From Micromonospora sp. C95 (GTDB taxonomy: Bacteria > Actinomycetota > Actinomycetes > Mycobacteriales > Micromonosporaceae): a DNA stretch of 64,000 nucleotides. The stretch lies in NCBI RefSeq assembly GCF_018070465.1, contig NZ_JAGPXT010000004.1:62001-126000 (forward strand). Reading direction: 5' to 3'. Positions 27,250 through 36,975 of this stretch are shown in pieces. The notes under the pieces are model-generated. The model worked only from the letters and a program-made list of their open reading frames with translations, was not told the DNA's origin and did no database searches. Made by a program: the position numbers and the translations under genes. The stretch's first letter is position 1, and every line of letters starts with the position of its first letter.

Positions 27250-27276
27250 CGGTGGCCGCTCGGGGCGGGAGGCGGA

Positions 27277-28731
27277 TCAGAGGTAACTGAACAGCGGCGG
27301 GAAGAGCAGCACCACGATCCAGGCCCAACCGGCGTACACCGGTAGGTAGCCGGTCTGCCAGCGTTCCAGGGCCGCGAACGGAGTGCGCCGACGGAGGAAT
27401 CCCAGCATCAGCCACGCCGACCAGGCGAGGTTGGCCAGCAGGATGACGTTCTCACCGAGTGCGGCGGCCTTGTTCGGGGTGGTGCCGTACTCGGTGATCC
27501 GCTCGGTGATCGCCCACAGCACCAGCACGTCGATGATGAGCGCGCTGATCACGAGGGCGAGTTGCAACCTGTCGAACAGGCCGGGCGGGGCCAGCGGGTC
27601 GCGGGCCGAGATCGAGTAGAGCAGCAGCCCCAGCACCACGACCAGCAGCAGGTCGAACAGGATCAGGGCCTCCCGCTCGACGTTTATGCCGGCGGTGGTC
27701 CACACGATGGCGACCAGGAAGGCCAGCAGCGCGGCGGTGAACAGCGGCGTGAACAGGCGGGTGAGGACGGGGGCGATGTTCTCCACGACGCTCTGCTTGG
27801 CCTCGACGAGCCAGCCCGCCACGACCACCGCGGCCACCACGCCGCACGGCAGCAGCCACTGCGAGACGAAGCCCTCCGGATCGATCCCGATGGCCTGGAA
27901 GGTCCCTACCGTGAAGGCGGTGAGCACGCCGCCGCCGAGGGCGATGAGGACGAAGTAGACGAAACACTCCCCGGTGAAGCGGATGAAGTCCATCCGTCGC
28001 CGCGAGGAGCGCAGGTCGTCGGAGACGTAGGCCAGGCCGACCACGAACCACAGGGCTATCGGCAGGTGGATGGTGGTCAGCACCAGCGACTGGGAGTTCT
28101 CCGCGAGGGAGTAGACGTTGGCGGCCACCGCGCCGAGCGCGAACAACGCCACCATCACCCCGATCAGCGCTGTCCCGGCCCGACGCCGCCAGGCCAGGTA
28201 GGCGGCCAGCCAGGGCAGCGCGAACAACGCGAAGTTGGGCGCGTAGAACGTTTCGTTTCCGTCGAGGCTCAGCCCGAACAACGCCGGCACCTTGATCGAC
28301 ACGGCCGCGCCGACCGCGCAGACGATCATCGCGACCAGATCGCGCCGGGACCGGTCGCCGGTCTCCGGATCATCGGTGCCGCCGGTGAGTACCAGTTGCT
28401 TCCACAGCCGCTCCGAGTGCTCCCGGGCGAACTCGCGGGACAGCTCGTCCAGGCCGCCGAGCCGTTTGACCGCGACCAGGAACGCCTCGTCGGGGCGCAG
28501 ACCGGCGGCGATGAGCTCGTCGACCGAGCCGCGAAGGTGGTCCTCCAACTCCTCGGCGTCGGAGCGCTGCAATTCCGGGCGGCGTCGTACGTAGTGACGC
28601 CACTGGGCGAACTGGGCCTCCAGCCCGTCCGGACCGGGCGTCCTCGTCGCGTCCTCCCGGTCACCTGGCGCCGGCATGCCGTCCCGGCCGGGAGATGCCG
28701 CGCTGCCGTCCGGGCTGCCAGGCGCGGTCAT
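27277..28731 (-). CDS. Membrane protein with N-terminal HAAS (permease-prefix) domain
   Basis: A 484-aa protein. Residues about 30-115 form the HAAS/permease-prefix domain (DAEELEDHLRGSVDELIAAG, AFLVAVKRLGGLDELSREFA). Then come ten or so hydrophobic segments to the C-terminus. HAAS domains are known to be paired with PadR regulators, and here the ATG overlaps the stop of the PadR gene (ATGA), so the two are coupled. It probably senses or relays membrane stress to, or under control of, the PadR protein. No enzymatic motif is visible. Confidence 0.85.
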   Translation of the reverse strand: MTAPGSPDGSAASPGRDGMPAPGDREDATRTPGPDGLEAQFAQWRHYVRRRPELQRSDAEELEDHLRGSVDELIAAGLRPDEAFLVAVKRLGGLDELSREFAREHSERLWKQLVLTGGTDDPETGDRSRRDLVAMIVCAVGAAVSIKVPALFGLSLDGNETFYAPNFALFALPWLAAYLAWRRRAGTALIGVMVALFALGAVAANVYSLAENSQSLVLTTIHLPIALWFVVGLAYVSDDLRSSRRRMDFIRFTGECFVYFVLIALGGGVLTAFTVGTFQAIGIDPEGFVSQWLLPCGVVAAVVVAGWLVEAKQSVVENIAPVLTRLFTPLFTAALLAFLVAIVWTTAGINVEREALILFDLLLVVVLGLLLYSISARDPLAPPGLFDRLQLALVISALIIDVLVLWAITERITEYGTTPNKAAALGENVILLANLAWSAWLMLGFLRRRTPFAALERWQTGYLPVYAGWAWIVVLLFPPLFSYL

Positions 28732-29102
28732 GCCAGACCTCCGAGTGGAATCGTCGCCGAGCGCCGGACGTCGCCGGGATCGACCCAGATCGCCCTGAGG
28801 GCGCCCACCACGGTGTCCCACTGGCGACGTTGCTCGGCCAGCTCGGCCAGGCCGCTGTCGGTGATGCGGTAGTACTTGCGTCGCCGCTCCCCGGGGACCG
28901 ACTGCCAGCTCGACTCCACGTGTCCGAGCCGTTCGAGCCGGTGCAGCAGGGGATAGAGCAACCCCTCGGTCCAGTCCAGCTCGCCGTCGGACAGCTCGTT
29001 GATCCGCCTGAGGATGGCGTACCCGTAGCTCTCCCCGTCGGCCAGGATGCCCAGCACCATCGGCGTCGCCGAGGCGGCGACGAGATCCTTGGTGACCTTC
29101 AT
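28728..29102 (-). CDS. PadR-family transcriptional regulator
   Basis: A 124-aa winged-helix protein: MVLGILADGESYGYAILRRI, WTEGLLYPLLHRLERLGHV and GERRRKYYRITDSG are the classic PadR helix, recognition and wing segments. The start is ATG 29102 with GGAG upstream; six further in-frame codons precede it. A 36-bp palindrome begins 18 bp upstream, so autoregulation is very likely. The downstream HAAS membrane protein is translationally coupled. Confidence 0.92.
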   Translation of the reverse strand: MKVTKDLVAASATPMVLGILADGESYGYAILRRINELSDGELDWTEGLLYPLLHRLERLGHVESSWQSVPGERRRKYYRITDSGLAELAEQRRQWDTVVGALRAIWVDPGDVRRSATIPLGGLA

Positions 29103-29119
29103 CAGATTCTCCACCACCA

Positions 29120-29155
29120 ATACCTAGAACTATTAGGCATAGTAGTTCTAGGTAT
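29120..29155. promoter_or_regulatory. Long palindromic PadR-type operator
   Basis: Two perfect 13-bp arms, ATACCTAGAACTA (29120-29132) and its complement (29143-29155), flank ten bases; inside, ACTAT/ATAGT form a second inverted repeat. The stretch is A/T-rich against its surroundings and also suits a -10 region. It lies just upstream of padR and is best read as its own operator. Confidence 0.75.
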
Positions 29156-29171
29156 CTGGAGGGCGCAAGGA

Positions 29172-29198
29172 AAGCCCGCCAGCATCACTGGCGGGCTT
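29172..29198 (-). terminator. Terminator downstream of the DEAD-box gene
   Basis: A perfect 11-bp stem, AAGCCCGCCAG (29172-29182) with CTGGCGGGCTT (29188-29198), around a 5-base loop, with a short T-rich run on the minus strand. It sits 48 bp after the helicase stop and insulates the padR promoter region. Confidence 0.75.
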
Positions 29199-29246
29199 CG
29201 GAATCCTCGTTCGGTGGTGGCTGCCGGGCTCCGGTGCGGGTGCCGG

Positions 29247-30719
29247 TCAGCGACCGCCGCCGCGCCCACCGGGCCGGGCCCGGGCGGAGAAGGCCGCCGC
29301 ACCCGACCGCGCGGAACCGATCCCGCCCGTTCGCGCCGGGGCGTTCCCGCCGGATCGTGCCGGGGCGTTCCCCCCGGATCGTGGGAAGGTCGCGGCACCC
29401 GCACGCGCCGAGGCGGCGGGAGAAGCCTTGCCGCTGCCGCGCCGCCTCCGGCCGGCGGAGGCCGGGGACGCTTCCCGTCGGGCGGCCGTCGGCGGGGCGG
29501 CTGGCGTGACCGCCAGCGTCCGGTCGCCCGGCGCGAGTTCCCGCAGCAGTGCGTCCCCCGGGCGCAGTCGGGTGGTGGTTGCCGCGATGCCCGCCTTGCG
29601 GGTCAGCTCCCGCACCTCGGGGGCCTGCGTATCGGTCATCAGCGTGACGACGGTCCCGGCCGCGCCGGCCCGGGCGGTGCGCCCCGAGCGGTGCAGGTAC
29701 GCCTTGTGCTCCACGGGCGGATCGGCGTGCACGACGAGGGCCACGTCGTCGACATGGATGCCCCGCGCCGCGATGTCGGTGGCCACAAGCGTCCGCACCG
29801 TACCGTCGGAGAACGCCTTGAGGTTCCTGGTACGGGCACCCTGGGCCAGGTTGCCGTGCAGCTCCACCGCAGCCACTCCGGCCGCGACCAGCCGGCGGGT
29901 GAGGGTCTTGGCGCCGCGCTTGGTGCGGGTGAACACCACCGTCCGGCCCGGCGCTGCGGTCAGGTCGACAAGCACGGCGAACCGGTCCTCGGCCTGTACG
30001 TGCAGCACGTGGTGCGTCATCGCGGCGACCGGCGACCGGGGTGAGTCGACGCTGTGCACCACCGGATCGGTGAGGAAACGGCGGACGAGCACGTCGACGC
30101 CGGAGTCCAGGGTGGCGGAGAAGAGCAGCCGTTGCCCACCACGCGGGGTCAGCTCCAGCAGCCGGCGGACGGTCGGCAGGAAGCCCAGGTCGGCCATGTG
30201 GTCGGCCTCGTCGAGCACGCTGATCTCGACGGCGTCCAGGTGGGCGTGTCCGGCCTGCACGTGGTCGGCGAGCCGGCCCGGACAGGCCACCAGGACGTCG
30301 ACCCCGGCGCGCAACCCGGCGATCTGCGGCCGGGCGGCGACGCCACCGAAGACGGTCATGGTGCGCAGCGACAAAGCCTGGGCCAGCGGCGCCAGCACGC
30401 TGTCGATCTGGGTGGCCAGTTCCCGGGTGGGGGCGAGGATGAGCGCCCGAGGGCGTCCGGGTCGGCGCGGCGCGGCGCTGGCGGCCAGCCGGGTGAGCAC
30501 GGCCAGGGCGAAGGCGTACGTCTTGCCCGAACCGGTGCGGCCTCGACCGAGCACGTCGCGACCGGCCAGCGCGTCGGGCAGTGTGGCTGCCTGGATCGGG
30601 AACGGCCGGTCCACCCCGGTCGCGGCCAGCACGCGGGTGAGTGCTGCGGGCACGCCCAGCTCGGCGAAGGTCGGCAGGGTGGGCGGGGTGGTCTGTTGCT
30701 GCGGGCGGCGTGCCGCCAT
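29247..30719 (-). CDS. DEAD-box RNA helicase
   Basis: A 490-aa ATP-dependent RNA helicase. Motifs in order: Q-motif region PFPIQAATLPDALAGRD, Walker A GRTGSGKT, PTRELATQ, VLDEADHM (DEAD), SATL (SAT), TRTKRGAKTL, ATDIAARGIHV, HRSGRTARAG. A basic, Gly/Ser/Ala/Arg-rich tail of about 100 residues contains repeats of the type ARSGGNAP and ends in GGRGGGR, an RNA-binding tail as in RhlE/CsdA-like helicases. The start is ATG 30719 with GGAG upstream. Likely role: rRNA/mRNA remodelling, often in cold. Confidence 0.93.
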   Translation of the reverse strand: MAARRPQQQTTPPTLPTFAELGVPAALTRVLAATGVDRPFPIQAATLPDALAGRDVLGRGRTGSGKTYAFALAVLTRLAASAAPRRPGRPRALILAPTRELATQIDSVLAPLAQALSLRTMTVFGGVAARPQIAGLRAGVDVLVACPGRLADHVQAGHAHLDAVEISVLDEADHMADLGFLPTVRRLLELTPRGGQRLLFSATLDSGVDVLVRRFLTDPVVHSVDSPRSPVAAMTHHVLHVQAEDRFAVLVDLTAAPGRTVVFTRTKRGAKTLTRRLVAAGVAAVELHGNLAQGARTRNLKAFSDGTVRTLVATDIAARGIHVDDVALVVHADPPVEHKAYLHRSGRTARAGAAGTVVTLMTDTQAPEVRELTRKAGIAATTTRLRPGDALLRELAPGDRTLAVTPAAPPTAARREASPASAGRRRRGSGKASPAASARAGAATFPRSGGNAPARSGGNAPARTGGIGSARSGAAAFSARARPGGRGGGR

Positions 30720-30883
30720 GAATGCTCCGAACGTAGAAGGGGGACGTCCCACCCGGCGCTGCGTGGCCGGCCGTGGCCTGGCGCGTCGAAGGCGCGGGGC
30801 CCGGGACATCGAGTCGGACCCGCGGTCGGGCGGGTCGCATGGTCAGCCTACCCGACCGGCGGCGGGCCGGCTGCCGGTGAGGC

Positions 30884-31123
30884 TCAGGAGGGTGCCACGA
30901 CCCGCCAGCGGCTCTGGCCGCCCATCCACGCCCCGGCCAGGATCTCCGCCGACTTGCGGCCGGGGCACGGGTAGATCTTCGAGCGGCCGGTGCCGCCGCC
31001 GGCCCGGGCCTCGACCTCCCACGACTCACCGTCGGTACGGATGTAGACGTCGCGACGTCCACGTGGGGTGTGGTCGCCGTTCCACCAGTGACGCTCAACT
31101 CTCACCCGCTGACCGTATAGCAC
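30884..31123 (-). CDS. Small protein of unknown function, 79 aa
   Basis: A basic, Trp-rich small protein (RVERHWWNGDHTPRGRRDV, ESWEVEARAGGGTGRSK, AWMGGQSRWRVV). The start is tentative: GTG 31123 has GGAG nearby; GTG 31105 is the alternative. Codon use (strong third-position GC) and even amino-acid composition support a real gene. It could be an RNA- or DNA-binding protein, but no family is recognised. Confidence 0.6.
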   Translation of the reverse strand: MLYGQRVRVERHWWNGDHTPRGRRDVYIRTDGESWEVEARAGGGTGRSKIYPCPGRKSAEILAGAWMGGQSRWRVVAPS

Positions 31124-31412
31124 CAGCTCCGCGAGGGAAATGTTTGATGATCTTGCCGGAATTCGACCGCCACGCAGGGTGTCTGCCGCCTCGACCCGGC
31201 GTGGTCGTTCGAGGCTCGTCCGGGGTGACCCGGGCCACCCGCTGGCGGCGTCAACGTGTGGCGTTGGAGGGTCTCGACAAAAACCGTTGTCCGGAGGTGG
31301 CAGTTCCCACGTCTTCCTTACCCGCCGGTAGCCGCGAAGGTTGGTTGAGCGGGACCCCCTGTCCGAGGGAGGGTTCCCTCCTGTCAGGGACGATCTTCCG
31401 GAGGCCTGCTCG

Positions 31413-34400
31413 GTGTTCAGCCGCATCGCCATCGTCAACCGGGGAGAGGCCGCCATGCGGCTGATCCACGCTGTTCGCGAGCTCAACGCCGAGACCGACG
31501 CTCCGCCGATCGAGACCGTCGCGCTCTACACCGAGGCGGAGCGGTCGGCCACCTTCGTCCGCGAGGCCGACCACAGCTACTGCCTCGGGCCCGCGTCCGC
31601 CCGACCGTACCTGGACCACCGGGTGCTGGAACGGGCGCTGCACGACACCGGCGCCGACGCGGCCTGGGTGGGCTGGGGCTTCGTGGCCGAGGACCCGGCC
31701 TTCGCCGAGCTGTGCGAGAAGAACGGCGTCACCTTCATCGGGCCGAGCCCGGAGGCGATGCGCAAACTCGGCGACAAGATCGGCGCGAAGCTGATCGCCG
31801 AGGAGGTCGGCGTCCCGGTGGCGCCGTGGAGCCGTGGCGCGGTCGAGAGCCTCGCCGCAGCCCAGCGCGCCGCCGCCGAGATCGGCTACCCGCTGATGCT
31901 GAAGGCGACCGCGGGCGGGGGTGGCCGGGGCATCCGGGTGGTACGTAGCGACACCGAGCTCGCCGAGGCGTACGAGCGCACCAGCCTGGAGGCACAGCGC
32001 GCGTTCGGCAGCGGTGTGGTCTTCCTGGAACGGCTGGTCACCGGCGCGCGGCACGTCGAGGTGCAGGTGATCGCCGACGGCCAGGGCACCGCGTGGGCGC
32101 TGGGCGTCCGGGACTGCTCGGTGCAGCGCCGCAACCAGAAGGTGATCGAGGAGTCCGCCTCGCCGGTGCTCTCCGCCGAGCAGACCCGCGAGCTGAAGGA
32201 GGCGGCCGAGCGGCTCGCGCTGGCCGTGGAGTACCGGGGCGCGGGCACCGTGGAGTTCCTCTACCACCCGGGTGACCGGATGTTCGCCTTCCTGGAGGTC
32301 AACACCCGGTTGCAGGTGGAACACCCGATCACCGAGGCCACCACCGACTTCGACCTGGTGAAGGCCCAGATCCAGGTGGCCGCCGGCGGGCGGCTCGGTG
32401 ACCGGATCCCGGTCGAGGCGGGGCACGCCGTCGAAGCCCGACTCAACGCCGAGGATCCCGACCGGGACTTCGCCCCGTCGCCCGGTCGGATCGTGCGCCT
32501 GGTGCTGCCAAGCGGACCCGGCGTGCGGGTGGACACCGGGGTCAGCGAGGGCGACGTGATTCCCGCCGACTTCGACTCGATGATCGCGAAGATCATCGCG
32601 TACGGCCGCAGCCGCGACGAGGCGCTGGGTCGGCTGCGCCGCGCGGTCACCGAGACCACGGTGATCATCGAGGGCGGGGCGAGCAACAAGAGTTTCCTGC
32701 TCGACCTGCTGGACCAGCCCGAGGTGATCGACGCCAGCGCCGACACCGGCTGGATCGACCGGGTCCGCGCCCAGGGCCGCCTGATCTCCACCCGGCACTC
32801 CGGCGTCGCGCTGGCCGCCGCCGCCATCGAGGCGTACGAGGACGAGGCACACGTGGAGCGGCAGCGGCTGCTCTCCACCGCGCACGGTGGCCGTCCCCAG
32901 GTGCAGCACGCCAGCGGCCGACCGATCGACCTGAAGCTGCGCGGCGCGACCTACCGGGTCTCCGTCGCACAGACCGGACCGCACCGGTTCCGGGTCGGCG
33001 TCGGTGAGACGGCGACGGTGGACGTCGAACTGGAGCGGTACGACCAGCACAGCGGACGGATCCTGGTGAACGGCCGGCGGTTCCGGCTGGTCACCGACAC
33101 TCACGGGCCCATCCACCTGGTCGAGGTGGACGGCGTCACGCACCGGGTCAGCCGCGACGAGGGCGGCGTACTGCGCTCCCTGTCACCCGCGCTCGTCGTC
33201 GCGACGCCGCTCGCGGTGGGCGACGAGGTCGAGGCCGGCGCACCGGTGCTGGTCCTGGAGAGCATGAAGATGGAGACGGTGCTGCGGGCTCCGTTCGCGG
33301 CGAAGGTGCGCGAGTGCCGGGTCTCCGTCGGCAGCCAGGTGGAGACCGGCACACCACTGCTGCGCCTGGAGCCGCTCGGTGACGGAACCGCCAGCGAGGC
33401 CGCCGAGTCCACCGCCGTCGACCTGGAACTGCCGCCCGAGCCGACCGGCCTGTCGGCCGGCGACCGCGTCGCGCGGGGCATCGCCGACCTGCGCAGTCTG
33501 CTGCTCGGCTACGACCTGGACCCGCGCGACGAACGCCGCGTCCTCGCCGCCTACCTGGCCGCCCGGGCCGAACTGCCGCACCGGCCGCTGGAGGAGGAGG
33601 TCGAGCTGCTCCAGGTCTTCGCCGACCTGTCCGAGCTCAGCCGCAACCGGCCGGCCGGCGAGGAGACCAAGGCCGACACCCGGGTGCACAGCCCGCGCGA
33701 GTACTTCCACACCTATCTCCAGTGCCTCGACGTCGAGCGGGCCGCCCTGCCGGAGACGTTCCGTCAGCGCCTCGCCCGGGTACTCGCCCACTACGGCGTC
33801 GACGACTTCGAGCGGACGCCGCAGCTGGAGGAGGCGGTCTTCCGGATCTTCCTCGCCCAGCAGCGGGCGGCGGCCGACGTGAAGGTGATCGTCACCTTCC
33901 TGCAACGGTGGCTGACCGAGCCGCCGCCGGCCGACAGCCTGCGCGAGCTGGTCGGTCAGGCGTTGGAACACCTGATCTTCGCCACCCAGCGCCGCTTCCC
34001 GGTGATCGGCGACCTCGCCCGTAGCGTGGTGTTCCGCTGGGCGGCGCAGCCGATGCTGCGACGCAAGCGGGCCGAGGTGTACGCCGACGTCCGTGCCAAC
34101 CTGCGGCACCTCGACCGCAACCCGGACGCGGCCGACCGGGCCGAGCGGATCGCGACGATGGTCGCCTCACCGGAGCCGCTGGTCCGGCTGCTCGCCCAGC
34201 GCATCGGCCGGCCGGGCGTCGACCACGGCCCGATGCTCGAAGTGCTCAGCCGCCGCTACTACGGCAGCCGTGGCGCGAGCGACGCCCGAGTGGTCGAGGT
34301 GACGGGGCAGTCGTTCTTCACCGCCGGGTACGACCGCGACGGCGAACGCTTCCGCCTGGTCGCCGCGGCCACGGACTTCGCCGGACTGCCGGCGACCCTG

Positions 34401-36917
34401 GCGAAGGTCGCCGCGCTGGTCGGCACGGACGACGGCACGGTGTCGCTGGTGGCGGGCGGCGATCCCGCGTCGACGGTCGCCGACGTGTACCTGACCTGGG
34501 CCGAGCAGCCCGACCCGGAGGCGATGGCCGCGACCCTGCGGGAGGTGCTCGGCCAGGCGGGTCTGCTGGACGTGCTCCAGCGGGTGACGATCTCGGTGGC
34601 CGGACGCAACGGCGCCGAGATGCACCACCACTTCACCTTCCGGCCCGACCTCGGCGAGGACCGGGTGATCCGGGGCCTGCACCCGCTGATCGCCCAGCGG
34701 CTGCAACTGCCCCGGCTGCGCAACTTCGACCTGACCCGGCTGCCCTCCGCCGACGAGGAGGTGTACCTCTTCCACTGCGTCGCCCCGGACAATCCGGCCG
34801 ACGAGCGGCTGGCCGCGATGGCCCAGGTACGCGACCTCACCCCGCTGCGCGACACCGACGGCCGGATCCTGGCGCTGCCCGCGGTCGAGGGTGCGCTCGA
34901 CGCCTGCCTCGACGCGATCCGCAAGGTGCAGGCGCAGCGCCCGGCGAAGAAGCGGTTCGACACCAACCGGATCACCATCTACGTCTGGCCGCCCAACGAG
35001 CTGAGCATCGAGGAGCTGAACACCGTCGCCCAGCGGGTGCTGCCGATCACGGCGGACGCCGGGCTGGAGGAGGTGCTGTTCCTCGGCCGGCAGCGGGACG
35101 CGGACACCGGTGAGCTGACCGACATCGCGGTGCAGATCTCCTACGCCGAGGGCATGCGGATCTCGGTCACCGAGCCGACGGCGGAGCTGATCCAACCGCT
35201 CGACGACTACCGGCAGAAGGTGCTGTCGGCTCGGCGGCGCGGCACCACCTACCCGTACGAGCTGACCGAGCTGCTGGCCGGCCGTAACGGCAGCTTCGTC
35301 GAGCACGACCTGACCGAATCCGGCGAACTGGTGCCGGTGCGGCGGCCGAAGGGCCAGAACCGGGCGGGGATGGTCGTCGGTGTGGCGAGCACGCCAACCG
35401 AGCGCTATCCGGAGGGTGTCACCCGGGTGGTGCTGCTCGGCGACCCGACCAGGGCGCTGGGTGCGCTGGCCGAGCCGGAGTGCGCCCGGGTGATCGCCGC
35501 GCTCGACCTGGCCGAGCGGATGCGGGTACCGGTCGACTGGTTCGCGCTGTCGGCCGGTGCGCGGATCTCGATGGGTTCGGGCACCGAGAACATGGACTGG
35601 GTGGCCGCCGCGCTCAAGCGGATCGTCGAGTTCACCCAGGACGGTGGTGAGATCAACATCGTCGTCGCGGGCATCACCGTGGGCGCCCAGCCGTACTGGA
35701 ACGCCGAGGCCACGATGCTCATGCACACCCGGGGCATCCTGGTGATGACGCCGGATTCGGCGATGGTGCTGACCGGCAAGCAGTCGCTCGACTTCTCCGG
35801 TGGGGTCTCCGCCGAGGACAACTTCGGCATCGGCGGCTACGACCGGGTGATGGGCCCCAACGGTCAGGCCCAGTACTGGGCGCCGGACCTGCGCGGCGCC
35901 CACCGGGTGCTGATGGCGTACCACGACCACGCCTACGTGGCACCGGGGGAGAGCCGGCCGCGTCGCGCGGTCACCGCCGACCCGGTCGACCGCGACATCT
36001 CCGACTACCCGCACGCGGTGCCGGACAGCGACTTCACCACCGTCGGCGAGATCTTCTCCCGGGAGCGCAACCCCGACCGCAAGAAGGCGTTCGACATCCG
36101 TACGTTGATGCGGGCCCTGGCCGACCAGGACCATGCGGTGCTGGAACGCTGGGCGGGCATGGCCGACGCCGAGACGGCGGTCGTGCAGGACGTGCACCTC
36201 GGCGGCATCCCGGTGTGCCTGCTCGGCATCGAGTCCCGCTCGGTGCCTCGGCGCGGGTTCCCGCCCACCGACGGGCCGGACACCTACACCGCCGGCACCC
36301 TCTTCCCACGGTCGTCCAAGAAGGCCGCCCGGGCGATAAACGCGGCAAGCGGAAACCGGCCGCTCGTGGTGCTGGCGAACCTCTCCGGCTTCGACGGCTC
36401 GCCGGAGTCGATGCGGCAGTTGCAGTTGGAGTACGGCGCGGAGATCGGCCGGGCGATCGTCAACTTCGACGGGCCGATCGTCTTCTGCGTGATCTCGCGG
36501 TACCACGGTGGCGCGTTCGTGGTCTTCTCCAAGGCGCTAAACCCGAACATGACGGTCCTCGCCGTGGCGGGTTCGTTCGCCTCCGTCATCGGCGGCGCGC
36601 CGGCTGCGGCCGTGGTGTTCGTCGGTGACGTCAATGCCCGTACCGCGAAGGATCCCCGGGTGGCCGACCTGGAGGCCCGCGTCGCGGCGGCGAGCGGCGG
36701 GCAGCGGGCGGCGCTGGTGACGCAGCTGATGGACGTGCGCGCCTCGGTACGGGCGGAGAAGCTGGCCGAGGTGGCCGCCGAGTTCGACCGCGTGCACAGC
36801 ATCCAGCGCGCGGTCGAGGTCGGCTCGGTGGACGCCATCATCCGGCCCGAGGAACTGCGCCCGCAGCTCATCGCGGCCGTCGAGCGCGGGCTGGCGAAGG
36901 CGGCCGGGCCGTCCTGA
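31413..36917 (+). CDS. Single-chain biotin-dependent acyl-CoA carboxylase (BC-BCCP-CT fusion)
   Basis: An 1834-aa enzyme. Residues 1-450: biotin carboxylase with ATP-grasp (KATAGGGGRGIRVV, EVNTRLQVEHPITE), oddly starting NRGEAAMR and reading WVGWGFVAEDP, closer to eukaryotic ACC than to bacterial AccC. Biotin lysine K619 in ESMKMET. About 680-1310: long, mostly helical central region. About 1320-1800: carboxyltransferase with GSGTENMDWVA, TGKQSLDFSGGV, NLSGFDGSPESM and SRYHGGAF. Expected reaction: ATP-dependent carboxylation of acetyl- or another acyl-CoA, feeding fatty-acid or polyketide synthesis. GTG 31413 has GGAGG eight bases upstream; 24 earlier in-frame codons are dropped. Alone in its transcript apart from the small SRPBCC gene. 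Acyl specificity unknown. Confidence 0.9.
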   Translation: MFSRIAIVNRGEAAMRLIHAVRELNAETDAPPIETVALYTEAERSATFVREADHSYCLGPASARPYLDHRVLERALHDTGADAAWVGWGFVAEDPAFAELCEKNGVTFIGPSPEAMRKLGDKIGAKLIAEEVGVPVAPWSRGAVESLAAAQRAAAEIGYPLMLKATAGGGGRGIRVVRSDTELAEAYERTSLEAQRAFGSGVVFLERLVTGARHVEVQVIADGQGTAWALGVRDCSVQRRNQKVIEESASPVLSAEQTRELKEAAERLALAVEYRGAGTVEFLYHPGDRMFAFLEVNTRLQVEHPITEATTDFDLVKAQIQVAAGGRLGDRIPVEAGHAVEARLNAEDPDRDFAPSPGRIVRLVLPSGPGVRVDTGVSEGDVIPADFDSMIAKIIAYGRSRDEALGRLRRAVTETTVIIEGGASNKSFLLDLLDQPEVIDASADTGWIDRVRAQGRLISTRHSGVALAAAAIEAYEDEAHVERQRLLSTAHGGRPQVQHASGRPIDLKLRGATYRVSVAQTGPHRFRVGVGETATVDVELERYDQHSGRILVNGRRFRLVTDTHGPIHLVEVDGVTHRVSRDEGGVLRSLSPALVVATPLAVGDEVEAGAPVLVLESMKMETVLRAPFAAKVRECRVSVGSQVETGTPLLRLEPLGDGTASEAAESTAVDLELPPEPTGLSAGDRVARGIADLRSLLLGYDLDPRDERRVLAAYLAARAELPHRPLEEEVELLQVFADLSELSRNRPAGEETKADTRVHSPREYFHTYLQCLDVERAALPETFRQRLARVLAHYGVDDFERTPQLEEAVFRIFLAQQRAAADVKVIVTFLQRWLTEPPPADSLRELVGQALEHLIFATQRRFPVIGDLARSVVFRWAAQPMLRRKRAEVYADVRANLRHLDRNPDAADRAERIATMVASPEPLVRLLAQRIGRPGVDHGPMLEVLSRRYYGSRGASDARVVEVTGQSFFTAGYDRDGERFRLVAAATDFAGLPATLAKVAALVGTDDGTVSLVAGGDPASTVADVYLTWAEQPDPEAMAATLREVLGQAGLLDVLQRVTISVAGRNGAEMHHHFTFRPDLGEDRVIRGLHPLIAQRLQLPRLRNFDLTRLPSADEEVYLFHCVAPDNPADERLAAMAQVRDLTPLRDTDGRILALPAVEGALDACLDAIRKVQAQRPAKKRFDTNRITIYVWPPNELSIEELNTVAQRVLPITADAGLEEVLFLGRQRDADTGELTDIAVQISYAEGMRISVTEPTAELIQPLDDYRQKVLSARRRGTTYPYELTELLAGRNGSFVEHDLTESGELVPVRRPKGQNRAGMVVGVASTPTERYPEGVTRVVLLGDPTRALGALAEPECARVIAALDLAERMRVPVDWFALSAGARISMGSGTENMDWVAAALKRIVEFTQDGGEINIVVAGITVGAQPYWNAEATMLMHTRGILVMTPDSAMVLTGKQSLDFSGGVSAEDNFGIGGYDRVMGPNGQAQYWAPDLRGAHRVLMAYHDHAYVAPGESRPRRAVTADPVDRDISDYPHAVPDSDFTTVGEIFSRERNPDRKKAFDIRTLMRALADQDHAVLERWAGMADAETAVVQDVHLGGIPVCLLGIESRSVPRRGFPPTDGPDTYTAGTLFPRSSKKAARAINAASGNRPLVVLANLSGFDGSPESMRQLQLEYGAEIGRAIVNFDGPIVFCVISRYHGGAFVVFSKALNPNMTVLAVAGSFASVIGGAPAAAVVFVGDVNARTAKDPRVADLEARVAAASGGQRAALVTQLMDVRASVRAEKLAEVAAEFDRVHSIQRAVEVGSVDAIIRPEELRPQLIAAVERGLAKAAGPS

Positions 36918-36975
36918 CCTGTCGGGCACGCCGGCGGCGGGACACGGTCCGGCCGTCGGCGTGCCACCATGGGGC

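Noticed and set aside
34167..36506. Minus-strand frame of 779 codons inside the carboxylase gene
   Set aside because: Shadow of the carboxylase; His/Arg/Gly-rich composition, no recognisable domain, and the plus strand carries conserved catalytic motifs throughout.
36925..36965. 9-bp inverted repeat considered as the terminator of the carboxylase gene
   Set aside because: The loop is 23 bases and no tail follows; it was used only to help choose the SRPBCC start.
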